This document shows positions 1 through 8,452 of a DNA stretch of 64,000 bases, piece after piece. Each line of letters begins with the position of its first letter. The first letter of the stretch is position 1. Origin of the DNA: Bdellovibrio sp047344985 (lineage in GTDB: Bacteria > Bdellovibrionota > Bdellovibrionia > Bdellovibrionales > Bdellovibrionaceae); NCBI RefSeq assembly GCF_047344985.1, contig NZ_CP178861.1:2542001-2606000 (forward strand), written 5' to 3'. Below the pieces are notes generated by a model, which searched no databases, was not told the origin of the DNA, and was given only the letters and a program-made list of their open reading frames with translations. The position numbers and the translations under genes are program-made.

Positions 1-3000
1 CTTTTAAAACCAAAGGCAGATGATCGGCGTAGCGGATTTTCAAATTCTCGACGGAAATTTCACCAAACTCCGGCCATGTCGGACGAAGAGGTTCAGCGCT
101 TGGCTTCAGCACTGATTTTTCCGAAGGAAGATTTGAGAAAAATTTCAAGCGTTCAATCGAAGTCATGCGTGATTCGATATCGGCAAAGACACGAACGCCC
201 CAGTTTAAAAATCCCCAGAACGACAACGAATACAAAGTCACAAGACCCGCGGTTCCCGCATCCATCACACCTGCATACGCAGACAAGGTCACACCGATGG
301 TTGTCGTCATTGAAATAAGTCCCCCAATCAGAGGAATGCGTGACGAGAACCAACGGTTGATCAAGTAGTGCGAATAAAACATGCGTTGGCTGTGCGCAAG
401 CTTGTCATAGAAGTTACGCATAAACCAAGACGTTTTATTAAAGCTGCGAATCACAATCAAACCTTGCAGGCTTTCTTTGAAATGCGCATAACGAGGAGAT
501 CTCGCCACACTGTCGAAGCGTTTCACTTCGCGCGCGGGACGACGATAGTCTCTTTGTAAAACGTAATACAACGCCATCACAGGACCAATCACCACGATCA
601 TCAAAGGCATCAATCCTAAGATCAGAACCAAGGACACGACGACTTGTAAGAAGCAGTGAACGGCCGAGTCAAAACTCCATTGCAAATACACATCCACAGA
701 TTCAATATCGCGAGAGAATCTTTGGATGATACGACCAATCGGTGTCGAATCAAAAAATCTCACTGGCGAATACAAAACACTTTTCAGCATTTTATCGTGC
801 ATGTTTTTACCGGCACGAATTCCGCGCTCTAACCAGAAAAGATGATTTAATAGCGAGCCCACAAGAACTGACAAACCAATCAAACCGTATATTCCTACAG
901 CCGACAAAGCTGTCCACTGAGTTTGATGATCCGAATAATATGACAGCCACGCTTTTTGCAAAAGCGGAAGCAAAGTCACGCCAACCGCCCCACAAAGAAG
1001 CACAGTTAAAATCAATGGCTTCGTATAACGGCCATCACCACCGAGTGAGCTGATGTAATCCCAGTAGACGGAGCCTTTCACGGCTCCGACTTCGCGCTCT
1101 TCATCTTCTGTCACGCGGGATTTTTTATCATTCACACTTTCAACGGCTTTAGCTTCCTCGGCTTCCATTGCGAGATTTTGACTTTCGGTTTTGCCCGCGT
1201 CAGCACCTTCAACGGACTCCTGCTCGCCTTGCGTTTTTCCGTGTTCTTTATAAAACTCTGCAAAAGGCTCGCAGACTTTCAAAAGTTCTTCGAAAGTGCC
1301 AGAGCCTTTGATGACACCGTCTTCAATAAAGATCACTTGATCAAATTGTGGCAAGTACTCCAAACGATGCGTCACCACGATGCGCGTGATATCTTTCCAA
1401 GCGCCAAAAATCAGACGGTCACACAAAAGTTTTTCTGTATCCGCATCCACAGCAGAAAGAGGATCATCTAATAAAACCAACTGAGGCTTGCGCAAATAAG
1501 CACGTGCCAAAGCGACACGCTGTTTTTGACCGCCAGAAAGGTTCACACCTTTTTCGCCGATCTCTGTACGAAGCCCGCCCGACCATTCTTTCAAGTCACG
1601 ACTTAAGCAGCTGTTATGCAAAGAACGACGGAGTTCTTCTTTAGAAACATCTTCCCCGAAAGAAAGATTCTCTAAAAGAGTGCTATTAATAATGTACGCC
1701 TCTTGAGGCACATAGGCCATGCGCGGTCTTTCACCTTTTTCTAGAGGCGAAAATTCAACCGTTCCTTTTGTAACCGGCACTTCACCAAGCAAACCATAAA
1801 GAAGAGAACTTTTCCCTGAGCCTACAGGTCCAACGATCGCCAAAGACTGCCCTGGTTTTACGTTCACATCTACACCGCGCAAAACATCTTCTTGCGAACC
1901 AGGATAAGTGACTGTGACATTTTGCAATGTCACTCCCACCGGCGTATCAAGTTTCGTGTTTTCAACGGTAGAGATTTCCACTTCATCTTGCTTTAAGAAA
2001 TTAAGAATACGACCCGCACCCACAACCGCTGTTGTGTAGCGTGAAATCAATCGCGATAAATCTCCAAAAGGTCCCTCTAAAAGACCGAACAAAGAAATAC
2101 ACGTAAAGATGATCGCCGCGTTCAAAGTTTCTCCGCGCCAGGCGTGCACTGCTAACGCGACAAACAACACCAATGTCGATACGGCCAAGTACCCTAGACT
2201 TGAAATCACTTCTGCGCGCGCCAAACGGCGGCGACTTAAAAGTTCTTTTTCGCGAACGTCGGTGACTTCCTTAGAAACACTTTTTTCCCAGGCAAAAAAC
2301 TTCACAACGCGGATGGCATTAAGAGCTTGAGTCATCAGTGTCACACGGTGATCACGATGCGCCATCATCTCTTCATCAAGGCGTGTGAACTTTTTTGCTA
2401 CGTAACTGGTTAATGGCGCTAAAGTAAATAACACAGCCAGCGCCGCAAAAGCCGACCAACCAATATAATAGAAAAGCATCACAACAACGCCGGTGATTAA
2501 GAAAATCGCCGATACCAAATCTCCGATCACCAACGGAAAATCAGAGACCGAATCACTGTCGGAACTCATGTGGTTCACAATATCGCCGATTTGATTTTTC
2601 TGACGCGCACTTTGGCTGAGCTTCAAACTGTGGCGGAAGATCTTTTCATTCAAAACATTTGTCGCGATTTGATAAGACCTTAAAGTGTTATAAAAATAGT
2701 GCTGCATCCAAAGGCCTGATAAGAATCCACACAGGCCTAAAAGCACACCATAGAGCAAAGCCCAGGCAATATTCTCTTTCGTCACTCCGGAAGAAATCAC
2801 TCCGACGAAACGATTGACCAGCACTGGTGAAAGCAATGCCATCACGGAACTTGCAAAATACCAAGTGTAAGCCGGACGCGTGTAGGCGCTCATGGCCTTG
2901 ATTAAAGAAAATAAAAAAGCTTTCGGCGTCGTCCAAACAAGTTTTTCTGTCGGGATCGCCGTGTGCTCAGGATTGAGATCTTGAGGCAAGGGTAATAAAT

Positions 3001-3082
3001 CCTCTTCGGAAATATTCTTCGCCTTAGCCAATTTCACCAAAGGACTCACCTGCGAGAACAACATACGTCTAAAGAAATTCAT
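1..3082 (-). CDS. MRP/ABCC-type full-length ABC transporter (3' end outside window)
   Basis: Open from an ATG at 3082 to the window edge, 1027 codons without a stop, so the C-terminus is missing. Order seen: short soluble N-terminus, first transmembrane domain (about residues 90-350), first nucleotide-binding domain, acidic linker near 640-660, second transmembrane domain (about 690-960), and the first strand of a second nucleotide-binding domain. NBD1 has Walker A GPVGSGKSSL near 416, signature LSGGQ near 513 and Walker B LVLLDDPLSAVDA around 539, the last being typical of ABCC/CFTR-like NBD1. The frame is the same at 3082, 1468 and 61, so there is no frameshift. Known family members export amphipathic drugs, conjugates or peptides; the substrate here is unknown. 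A small leader ORF lies upstream on the same strand. Confidence 0.9.
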   Translation of the reverse strand, partial: MNFFRRMLFSQVSPLVKLAKAKNISEEDLLPLPQDLNPEHTAIPTEKLVWTTPKAFLFSLIKAMSAYTRPAYTWYFASSVMALLSPVLVNRFVGVISSGVTKENIAWALLYGVLLGLCGFLSGLWMQHYFYNTLRSYQIATNVLNEKIFRHSLKLSQSARQKNQIGDIVNHMSSDSDSVSDFPLVIGDLVSAIFLITGVVVMLFYYIGWSAFAALAVLFTLAPLTSYVAKKFTRLDEEMMAHRDHRVTLMTQALNAIRVVKFFAWEKSVSKEVTDVREKELLSRRRLARAEVISSLGYLAVSTLVLFVALAVHAWRGETLNAAIIFTCISLFGLLEGPFGDLSRLISRYTTAVVGAGRILNFLKQDEVEISTVENTKLDTPVGVTLQNVTVTYPGSQEDVLRGVDVNVKPGQSLAIVGPVGSGKSSLLYGLLGEVPVTKGTVEFSPLEKGERPRMAYVPQEAYIINSTLLENLSFGEDVSKEELRRSLHNSCLSRDLKEWSGGLRTEIGEKGVNLSGGQKQRVALARAYLRKPQLVLLDDPLSAVDADTEKLLCDRLIFGAWKDITRIVVTHRLEYLPQFDQVIFIEDGVIKGSGTFEELLKVCEPFAEFYKEHGKTQGEQESVEGADAGKTESQNLAMEAEEAKAVESVNDKKSRVTEDEEREVGAVKGSVYWDYISSLGGDGRYTKPLILTVLLCGAVGVTLLPLLQKAWLSYYSDHQTQWTALSAVGIYGLIGLSVLVGSLLNHLFWLERGIRAGKNMHDKMLKSVLYSPVRFFDSTPIGRIIQRFSRDIESVDVYLQWSFDSAVHCFLQVVVSLVLILGLMPLMIVVIGPVMALYYVLQRDYRRPAREVKRFDSVARSPRYAHFKESLQGLIVIRSFNKTSWFMRNFYDKLAHSQRMFYSHYLINRWFSSRIPLIGGLISMTTTIGVTLSAYAGVMDAGTAGLVTLYSLSFWGFLNWGVRVFADIESRMTSIERLKFFSNLPSEKSVLKPSAEPLRPTWPEFGEISVENLKIRYADHLPLVLK

Positions 3083-3164
3083 AAGAATCCATAACTGCTC
3101 TAACGAGCATTAAATAACTATATATATTTGTATTCAGATCTTTACGTCGGGTTGAACGAGGATC

Positions 3165-3218
3165 TTATTTTTGGGACAGAAGAAGTACCATCATTGAAAT
3201 CATAGTATTCATAATCAT
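3165..3218 (-). CDS. 17-residue hydrophobic leader peptide ORF
   Basis: A very short ORF, MIMNTMISMMVLLLSQK, with an almost ideal Shine-Dalgarno AAGGAGG 5 nt before its ATG. It ends 82 nt before the ATG of the ABC exporter, on the same strand. Six methionines and a run of leucines make it membrane-like. It could be a translated leader that controls the exporter, a small membrane peptide, or a chance ORF behind a good ribosome site. Only the ribosome binding site and position support it. Confidence 0.4.
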   Translation of the reverse strand: MIMNTMISMMVLLLSQK

Positions 3219-3281
3219 GATGACCTCCTTCTTACGTGTGAGATTTTTTAAGCGTAAACAAAGAAAAATGCTTTGTCTAGC

Positions 3282-3318
3282 CCCTCTTAAAAAGAAAAAA
3301 GAAAAATATTTAAGAGGG
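3282..3318 (-). terminator. Inverted repeat downstream of antiporter gene
   Basis: Perfect 10-bp arms CCCTCTTAAA (3282-3291) and TTTAAGAGGG (3309-3318) with an A/T-only loop apart from two bases. It starts 20 nt after the stop of the antiporter gene and precedes the leader ORF, so it probably separates the two transcription units. It lacks a clean terminal T-run, so termination is an inference. Confidence 0.4.
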
Positions 3319-3338
3319 ACTTGGCATTCAAAAAGCTG

Positions 3339-4634
3339 TTAAAGAACCCAAAGACAGAAAATCGCGACGGCTGTAGGAATGAGAGCTGCAATCAACAAGT
3401 TCAAAGGCTTGATTCCTCCGGGGAATTTATGACTGAGAATCGAATAACCTGCCGCGTTTGGCGCGTTGGCAATGATCGTCAGCCCCCCGCCCGCGATAGC
3501 TCCCGCGACCAGAGCGTATTTGCTGGCTTCACTTAAACCCTCGACCTGAGAACCTAAATAAGTAAGTGCGGCATTGTCAGTAATTGCAGTCAATCCCACC
3601 GCTCCTTTAAACAAAAGCAGATCACTCATGTTTCCTAAAAGTGGTGCCAACCACCATTTTTGGAACGCTCCGAACTGAATGATTCCACCTAAGAACATAG
3701 AAACCAAAAGACTTTCTTTGAGGCGCAAAGTATCTTGATAACGTTGAGTGACAGTTGCGACTCCTAAGAAGAGCAAGAAAATTCCCAAGAAGGCGTTTTG
3801 ATGGTGGCTTGTCACAACAATACCCGCGAGGAAAATTAAATGGACCAACGTCACAGGAAATGGAATTCCAGCTTGGGATCCGTGCAAACGTTTTTCTACA
3901 TCACGCAAAGTGATACAGCTCGTGGCAAATTCGCGACGGAAATATAAAACCAAGGCGATCGTATTTACCACAACTGCAATTGCGCTCTTCCAGCCAAAAT
4001 GAGTCAGGATAAACGTAAAATCCCAACTCCATTTGTGCGCCACCATTAAAATCGGCGGAGCTGCAAAGGGAGTCAGTGCTCCCCCAATAGAAACGTTCAC
4101 GAAAAGAACGGCAATCAAAGCATAAATCAATTTATTAGATTCCTTGTGCAACATGGAATTGAGCATAAATGCTGTCACCGTCATTGCCGCAGGTTCGGTG
4201 ATAAAACTTCCTGACAATGGGCCAAGAATTAAAACCACGGCAAGATCTGTGAGAACCGCAGGAGTTCTAAAAATTTTTTGAATCGCCGTGCTTAAAAACA
4301 AAATCCCCTGCCGAGCCGCCGCTAGAACAGGTCGTGTTGAACACACCACCATGATTGCGAAAATAAAGAACGGCTCCATGAAGTTTAAGGAGTTCTGATA
4401 GGCAATCGCAGCACCCCAACCTTCAAGAGAAATATAAATGATCATGAAAAGTGCAGCCCAGATTGCAAAGACTGCTTCGATTTCACCTAAAAGATGAAGA
4501 ACATTATTCCACAAAGAGTGTTTTGGGAAATGATGGGCCCATTGCAGGATACGTCCCACCATGAATGTGTGCACCACTGCCAAACCAAAAAATATCGCGC
4601 CTAGAAGTTCAATCGTTGTGTATGTCATCCCCAC
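3339..4634 (-). CDS. Putative Na+/H+ antiporter family membrane protein
   Basis: A 431-residue protein with about ten to twelve hydrophobic segments. Features seen are GPLSGSFITEPAAMT near 140, GGALTPFAAPPILM near 190, DNAALTYLGSQ near 350 and GGGLTIIANAPNAAG near 385. Paired Gly/Pro-rich re-entrant segments of this kind are typical of the ion transporter superfamily, and the whole resembles the Na_H_antiport family first seen in chlamydiae and other bacteria. It would exchange monovalent cations for protons in the inner membrane, but the ion is not deducible. It stands alone, 41 nt after the ADP-ribosylglycohydrolase gene, so the two could be cotranscribed. Confidence 0.7.
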   Translation of the reverse strand: MGMTYTTIELLGAIFFGLAVVHTFMVGRILQWAHHFPKHSLWNNVLHLLGEIEAVFAIWAALFMIIYISLEGWGAAIAYQNSLNFMEPFFIFAIMVVCSTRPVLAAARQGILFLSTAIQKIFRTPAVLTDLAVVLILGPLSGSFITEPAAMTVTAFMLNSMLHKESNKLIYALIAVLFVNVSIGGALTPFAAPPILMVAHKWSWDFTFILTHFGWKSAIAVVVNTIALVLYFRREFATSCITLRDVEKRLHGSQAGIPFPVTLVHLIFLAGIVVTSHHQNAFLGIFLLFLGVATVTQRYQDTLRLKESLLVSMFLGGIIQFGAFQKWWLAPLLGNMSDLLLFKGAVGLTAITDNAALTYLGSQVEGLSEASKYALVAGAIAGGGLTIIANAPNAAGYSILSHKFPGGIKPLNLLIAALIPTAVAIFCLWVL

Positions 4635-4675
4635 ATACTAAACAATTTTGGAAAGAGCTCCAAACAGAACCGAAC

Positions 4676-5587
4676 TCAATGCGTTAATTTTGCATTGAGT
4701 AAAAGCGAGAGAATCTCTTCTCGCATCTCTAATTTCTCAAGCCAACGCGCTGGAATCGCTGAGGCTCCATAGTAAGCACCACAAAGCGCTCCCGCCACGG
4801 CACCGCAAGAATCCGAGTCATCACCGCGGTTGATCACAGCAATCAGCGCATCTTCCAGTGTGTTAAATTTCGTAAAGGCCCAAAGCCCGGCGCACAATGT
4901 ATCAACGCAAAATCCTGATGTGGAAAGTTCTTCCCAAGATGTTGTTGGAATTTTTTTTAGTTTTTCTGCAATAAGCTTTGAAACCTTCTCTGCTTCTTTT
5001 AAAGCCGCAGCGAAAATCACTTCTTTGGAATTTCCATCAAGCGCACTTTTTAAAGCCGCGATTAAAACACGATCGCTATTCACGCAGTTTTGATGCCCAT
5101 GAGTCATTTTCGTTTGTGTCTCGATGATTTCTTCTAGTGAATAGATAAAGCCACCTTGATAAGTACCTACAGCATCATCGTTTAATAAACAGAGCGGAGC
5201 CACGCGCATAAGTGAACCATTGCCCTGAAACTTATTATCCACGTAGCCGCAAAGGCGAAGCGGCAGACCCGCCTTTAAGTTTCGTAAACCGCGAATCGTC
5301 GTCGTGCCAATATCGGGAGGCCGACTGTCAAACCACTTCAGCATTTCTGTTTTTAGAGTATCAAAGGAAATTCGCTCAGGACTTTCAATAGCACGCAAAA
5401 CACAGAGCATGAGATCCGTATCGTCAGTAGCCTCGCCCGCCTTCCAGCGAAAAAATCCTCCGCCCACAATCTCTGTATGGAAATGCCATACGGGTGACGG
5501 TGGTAAAAATTCAAAAGGAGCTCCGAGAGAATCTCCCGCGTGCAGCCCCCATAACATCCCTAGAACTTTTTGATGAGAATACTTCAT
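4676..5587 (-). CDS. ADP-ribosylglycohydrolase (DraG-like)
   Basis: A 303-residue protein spanning the whole ADP-ribosylglycohydrolase fold. GLHAGDSLGAPFEF opens the protein, ATDDTDLML near 53 carries the first metal-binding Thr-Asp-Asp, GNGSLMRVAPL is near 122, and NRGDDSDSCGAVAGALCGA near 250 carries the second metal pair. The family removes ADP-ribose from proteins, nucleic acids or metabolites using two Mg2+. No matching ADP-ribosyltransferase is encoded nearby, so it may act on host or stress-induced modification. The stop of the upstream nuclease gene is 9 nt before this start, suggesting one operon. Confidence 0.88.
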   Translation of the reverse strand: MKYSHQKVLGMLWGLHAGDSLGAPFEFLPPSPVWHFHTEIVGGGFFRWKAGEATDDTDLMLCVLRAIESPERISFDTLKTEMLKWFDSRPPDIGTTTIRGLRNLKAGLPLRLCGYVDNKFQGNGSLMRVAPLCLLNDDAVGTYQGGFIYSLEEIIETQTKMTHGHQNCVNSDRVLIAALKSALDGNSKEVIFAAALKEAEKVSKLIAEKLKKIPTTSWEELSTSGFCVDTLCAGLWAFTKFNTLEDALIAVINRGDDSDSCGAVAGALCGAYYGASAIPARWLEKLEMREEILSLLLNAKLTH

Positions 5588-5596
5588 TCCCTCTGA

Positions 5597-6442
5597 TTAC
5601 TGACAGAGGTTCATGTTGTCAGCAATAAAACGTCTTTGCTGATCTAATTCTTGCACACTGTAAGTCATTTTATTCAAGTCACAGTGGTTCGTGCGAAGAA
5701 GCTCAAGCACCGTCTCTTTTTCTGGAGGCGTGAGTCCCAAAGACCAAATCAATTTCACCTTCAACCACTGCGCAATGTACTGGCATTGATAAGCGGTATT
5801 GGGAGGCATGTAACCTTCTGGAGTTTTATCACTCTTCGAAGTATTTTCTTTTCCATAAACCGCGAGAAGGTGGAAATCGTTACCAAGAAAGTTCGCGTAA
5901 AGGCAGCGCTTTTGTCCGTTCCACTTATAAGCGCCACTGATGTAAGCATTTTTCAGAGGTACAAAGTGATCAATTTGCATGTCACCCGCATTCGTGTAAT
6001 CACGACCACCATAAGGATCGCTCCACTTACCAGAAGAAACCGTGCAACCGTTTGTGCGGAAATCCACAGGAACCGAAGAGTCACGAATTAAGACCTTTGC
6101 GCGCGTGTTGTAGCAAGTGTTATCGCGACGGTCGTTCACCCAAGTGCCGAAATGTTTTTGACGGTTGTAGGGTTCGTTCACGTCACCGTATTTTTCATGG
6201 TGATAATCGAAATCAATCAAAGAATAAATTTTTACGGCTAATTCGTAGAGGCTTTCAGCGTCGGACCAGAGGGATTGAGCTATATCGGCGGGATTGACAG
6301 AAGGAGTGTCGGCTTCGTGGCTTTTCACCACTTGCTCTTTCACGGTGTAAAACTCATCGAACCGCGGGTTTCCCAATGTGTCTGTGGCGGCGTTTGATAC
6401 AGACACGACAAGCAACATGATCATCAGAAGCAAGGTCTTCAT
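5597..6442 (-). CDS. Secreted HNH-type nuclease (GmrSD C-terminal/DUF1524-like)
   Basis: About 281 residues. The ATG at 6442 is chosen because GGGAG lies 6 nt upstream; an in-frame TTG 12 nt earlier overlaps that site. The start gives a clean signal peptide, MKTLLLMIMLLVVSVSNA. The mature part holds YNRQKHFGTWVNDRRDNTCY, DMQIDHFVPLKNAY (the DH of a His-metal nuclease core) and NDFHLLAVYGKENTSKSDK (the Asn/His side). Cysteines suggest disulphides and extracytoplasmic function. The family degrades DNA or RNA; in a predator it would suit digestion of prey nucleic acid or scavenging, which is inferred. It precedes the ADP-ribosylglycohydrolase gene. Confidence 0.8.
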   Translation of the reverse strand: MKTLLLMIMLLVVSVSNAATDTLGNPRFDEFYTVKEQVVKSHEADTPSVNPADIAQSLWSDAESLYELAVKIYSLIDFDYHHEKYGDVNEPYNRQKHFGTWVNDRRDNTCYNTRAKVLIRDSSVPVDFRTNGCTVSSGKWSDPYGGRDYTNAGDMQIDHFVPLKNAYISGAYKWNGQKRCLYANFLGNDFHLLAVYGKENTSKSDKTPEGYMPPNTAYQCQYIAQWLKVKLIWSLGLTPPEKETVLELLRTNHCDLNKMTYSVQELDQQRRFIADNMNLCQ

Positions 6443-6557
6443 GAAGTCTCCCAATCCCTAGGAAGTTGTTGTTTTACTTAATTAGATGCGGCCTCGGCGC
6501 GGTTGGCAACGAGTAATTTGTTAGACTTCCGTTAAGGATTTAAATACAACAGAGATT

Positions 6558-7580
6558 ATGTTACGTGCCGGTCGTTTTCGCCATCGCCTCTTGGACGATG
6601 AATTTTTAAAAAATCAGGGGCCATTGGCTTTTCAGTGTTTGCAAAGTTTTTTACAACTCTGGCGCACGGGAAGCCTTAATGATGTCGAAATGGCCAGTGC
6701 CTACATCCTGACTTTTGCGTTTCTCCGTCGACCTAAAGATTTTTTAGGTGGAGTCCATAACGAAATTTTAGACCGTGACAAAAGCCAAAACGCCGTTTCG
6801 TCAGAAAAAATCTTAAGCGTTCTACAAAACTCACTGCCCGCTTCTTTGCGTGATTCGAAATCTCTACAAAGGTTGAACAGTTCGGCTTCCTTTGTTGAAC
6901 ACTTTTGCTCCATGAGCTGGCGGTCCATTCCACTTTCAGTTCAGCAGTCTTTAAGTGCCTGGAGTTCGGGACGTTATCCTTTGCGTCTTCTGACAACAGT
7001 GCCCACTCCCGAAGAAGTTCTGGAAATGCAGGCCCAGGGGTTGCGTTGTATCAGCATGTTGATTCAAGAAAATGAAATCTGTCATTTCGTGGAAGAAGGT
7101 CGCGATGTTTTGGGTTTTATCGTTCACGACCTGATTCACGCCGATCATTTTTTTGCGGACCCCGTCAAAGCTCAAGCGCAGATTCACTTTTGCCAAAAAC
7201 TTCTCGTGGTTGAGAAACTTCCGGAAATTCAAAAAATGCTCTCGGGCGATATCACCTTTAAAGGTGAGTTTCACTATTTAATGTCGGATATGAATTCGGT
7301 ACCATTGCATTTACTGAAGACTTTGAAAGCGATTTTATTGGGGTATTTCAAACGTCGGGAAAGTGCCGCCATGAATACTCCTTTGCCTCCTCAAGTTGAG
7401 ACGGAGTTTTTAAAGCTGTTTAAAGCGATTTTGGATCCTTGGTGTTTCCCGCAAGCCGCTCTGGAGGCGGCTTATCGTCTTAACACACCTCTCTACAAAG
7501 GTCTCGCCGACAGTGAAATGTTGCACCTGGCTCTTTCTCGAGCCGAGAGAAACTTCAGTGACGAAAGTACTTTTGTTTGA
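6558..7580 (+). CDS. Hypothetical protein with HDLIHADH motif
   Basis: A 340-residue soluble protein without signal peptide or membrane segments and not recognised. It is rich in Leu, Phe and charged residues and looks mostly helical. The most striking segment is GFIVHDLIHADHFFAD near 191-206, where three His and three Asp residues cluster in a way that could bind metal. It is divergent from the nuclease gene and lies 15 nt upstream of the FNR-like regulator, so the two are probably cotranscribed. A role in respiration or redox is only suggested by position. Confidence 0.75.
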   Translation: MLRAGRFRHRLLDDEFLKNQGPLAFQCLQSFLQLWRTGSLNDVEMASAYILTFAFLRRPKDFLGGVHNEILDRDKSQNAVSSEKILSVLQNSLPASLRDSKSLQRLNSSASFVEHFCSMSWRSIPLSVQQSLSAWSSGRYPLRLLTTVPTPEEVLEMQAQGLRCISMLIQENEICHFVEEGRDVLGFIVHDLIHADHFFADPVKAQAQIHFCQKLLVVEKLPEIQKMLSGDITFKGEFHYLMSDMNSVPLHLLKTLKAILLGYFKRRESAAMNTPLPPQVETEFLKLFKAILDPWCFPQAALEAAYRLNTPLYKGLADSEMLHLALSRAERNFSDESTFV

Positions 7581-7595
7581 TACTATTATCTTTAT

Positions 7596-8297
7596 ATGTC
7601 AACGAAACGAGACTGTCCTACGCCTACACACAATTCGTCCTGCCAATCCTGCGGAATGCGTTTTGATAGTCTTTTGTGTTCTTCACCAGATGTACTTTTG
7701 ATGATTGAAAAAGCACGTGTCACTTGCCGTTATAAGGCAGGTCAGGTGATTTTTTACGCTGGCAATGACCCTTTGGGAATTTTCACGATTCAATCAGGCT
7801 TGGTAAAGCTCGAAGTAACTTCGGCTTCTGGCGGAGCCCATACTTTGCGCATGATCGGCGCCGGCGGAGCTTTGGGATACCGTTCTCTTTTTGCTGGTGA
7901 ACCCTATCACGCTTCGGCCGTCGCAGTTGAAGACTGTGAACTTTGCTTTCTTCCGAAGGCAGAAATCATGAATATCTTTAAGACCCATCCGGACCTTGCG
8001 ATGAAACTTTTGTCGCACATTTCTAAAGATCTCCGTATGGCGGAAGAAAAGTGGATGGATCAAATGGATAAAGGAGCTTCAGAAAGAATTGCCGAAGCGC
8101 TTTTATTCCTCCAAGATCACTTCTCGCACCAAAACTGGACTCGTCGAGAAATCGCTCAATGGGCCGGGACGACTCCCGAGACTGTAATTCGTACTCTTTC
8201 TCAGTTTGAGAAAGAAGGCCTCATCGACCAAACCGACGGACGGAGTATTCGCATTCTTTCTAAAGAAAAACTGCGCGAGCGCGCCGACGTCCGCTAG
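7596..8297 (+). CDS. CRP/FNR-family regulator with N-terminal cysteine cluster
   Basis: A 233-residue regulator. The N-terminus has C7, C16, C19 and C28, and the cyclic-nucleotide-type barrel has C114 and C117, a layout compatible with an oxygen-sensing Fe-S cluster as in FNR, although the spacing differs from the E. coli protein. The C-terminal winged helix contains WTRREIAQWAGTTPETVIRT, where E and R of the recognition helix match those of CRP/FNR proteins that read TGA half-sites. No Shine-Dalgarno is visible; a later Met would remove the cysteines, so the first ATG is kept. It directly precedes the cbb3 oxidase operon and a matching operator. Confidence 0.85.
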   Translation: MSTKRDCPTPTHNSSCQSCGMRFDSLLCSSPDVLLMIEKARVTCRYKAGQVIFYAGNDPLGIFTIQSGLVKLEVTSASGGAHTLRMIGAGGALGYRSLFAGEPYHASAVAVEDCELCFLPKAEIMNIFKTHPDLAMKLLSHISKDLRMAEEKWMDQMDKGASERIAEALLFLQDHFSHQNWTRREIAQWAGTTPETVIRTLSQFEKEGLIDQTDGRSIRILSKEKLRERADVR

Positions 8298-8388
8298 TCT
8301 AGAAGTATTTAATTGCGCAACAATTTGCAGCACCCTTCCACCCTCCCGGTGTAAAAAAATATTCATTTCGTCCTCATATTTACCAAGA

Positions 8389-8406
8389 CTATGATGTCCG
8401 TCATAG
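8389..8406 (+). promoter_or_regulatory. CRP/FNR-type operator before ccoI
   Basis: CTATGA-N6-TCATAG is a perfect 6-bp inverted repeat containing the TGA-N6-TCA core shared by FNR and CRP sites. A possible -10 GATAGT at 8427-8432 would put the site centre close to -41 relative to a start near 8438, as in class II activated promoters. GGAG at 8442-8445 serves the ccoI ATG. Binding by the adjacent regulator is inferred. Confidence 0.6.
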
Positions 8407-8452
8407 AAATAACCCTTTAAAAAATCGATAGTAGGTACAACGGAGACAGCAC

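Noticed and set aside
1..3082. Frameshifted or broken ABC transporter
   Set aside because: The reading frame is identical at 3082, at the Walker B residues near 1468 and at 61, so the gene is simply cut by the window edge.
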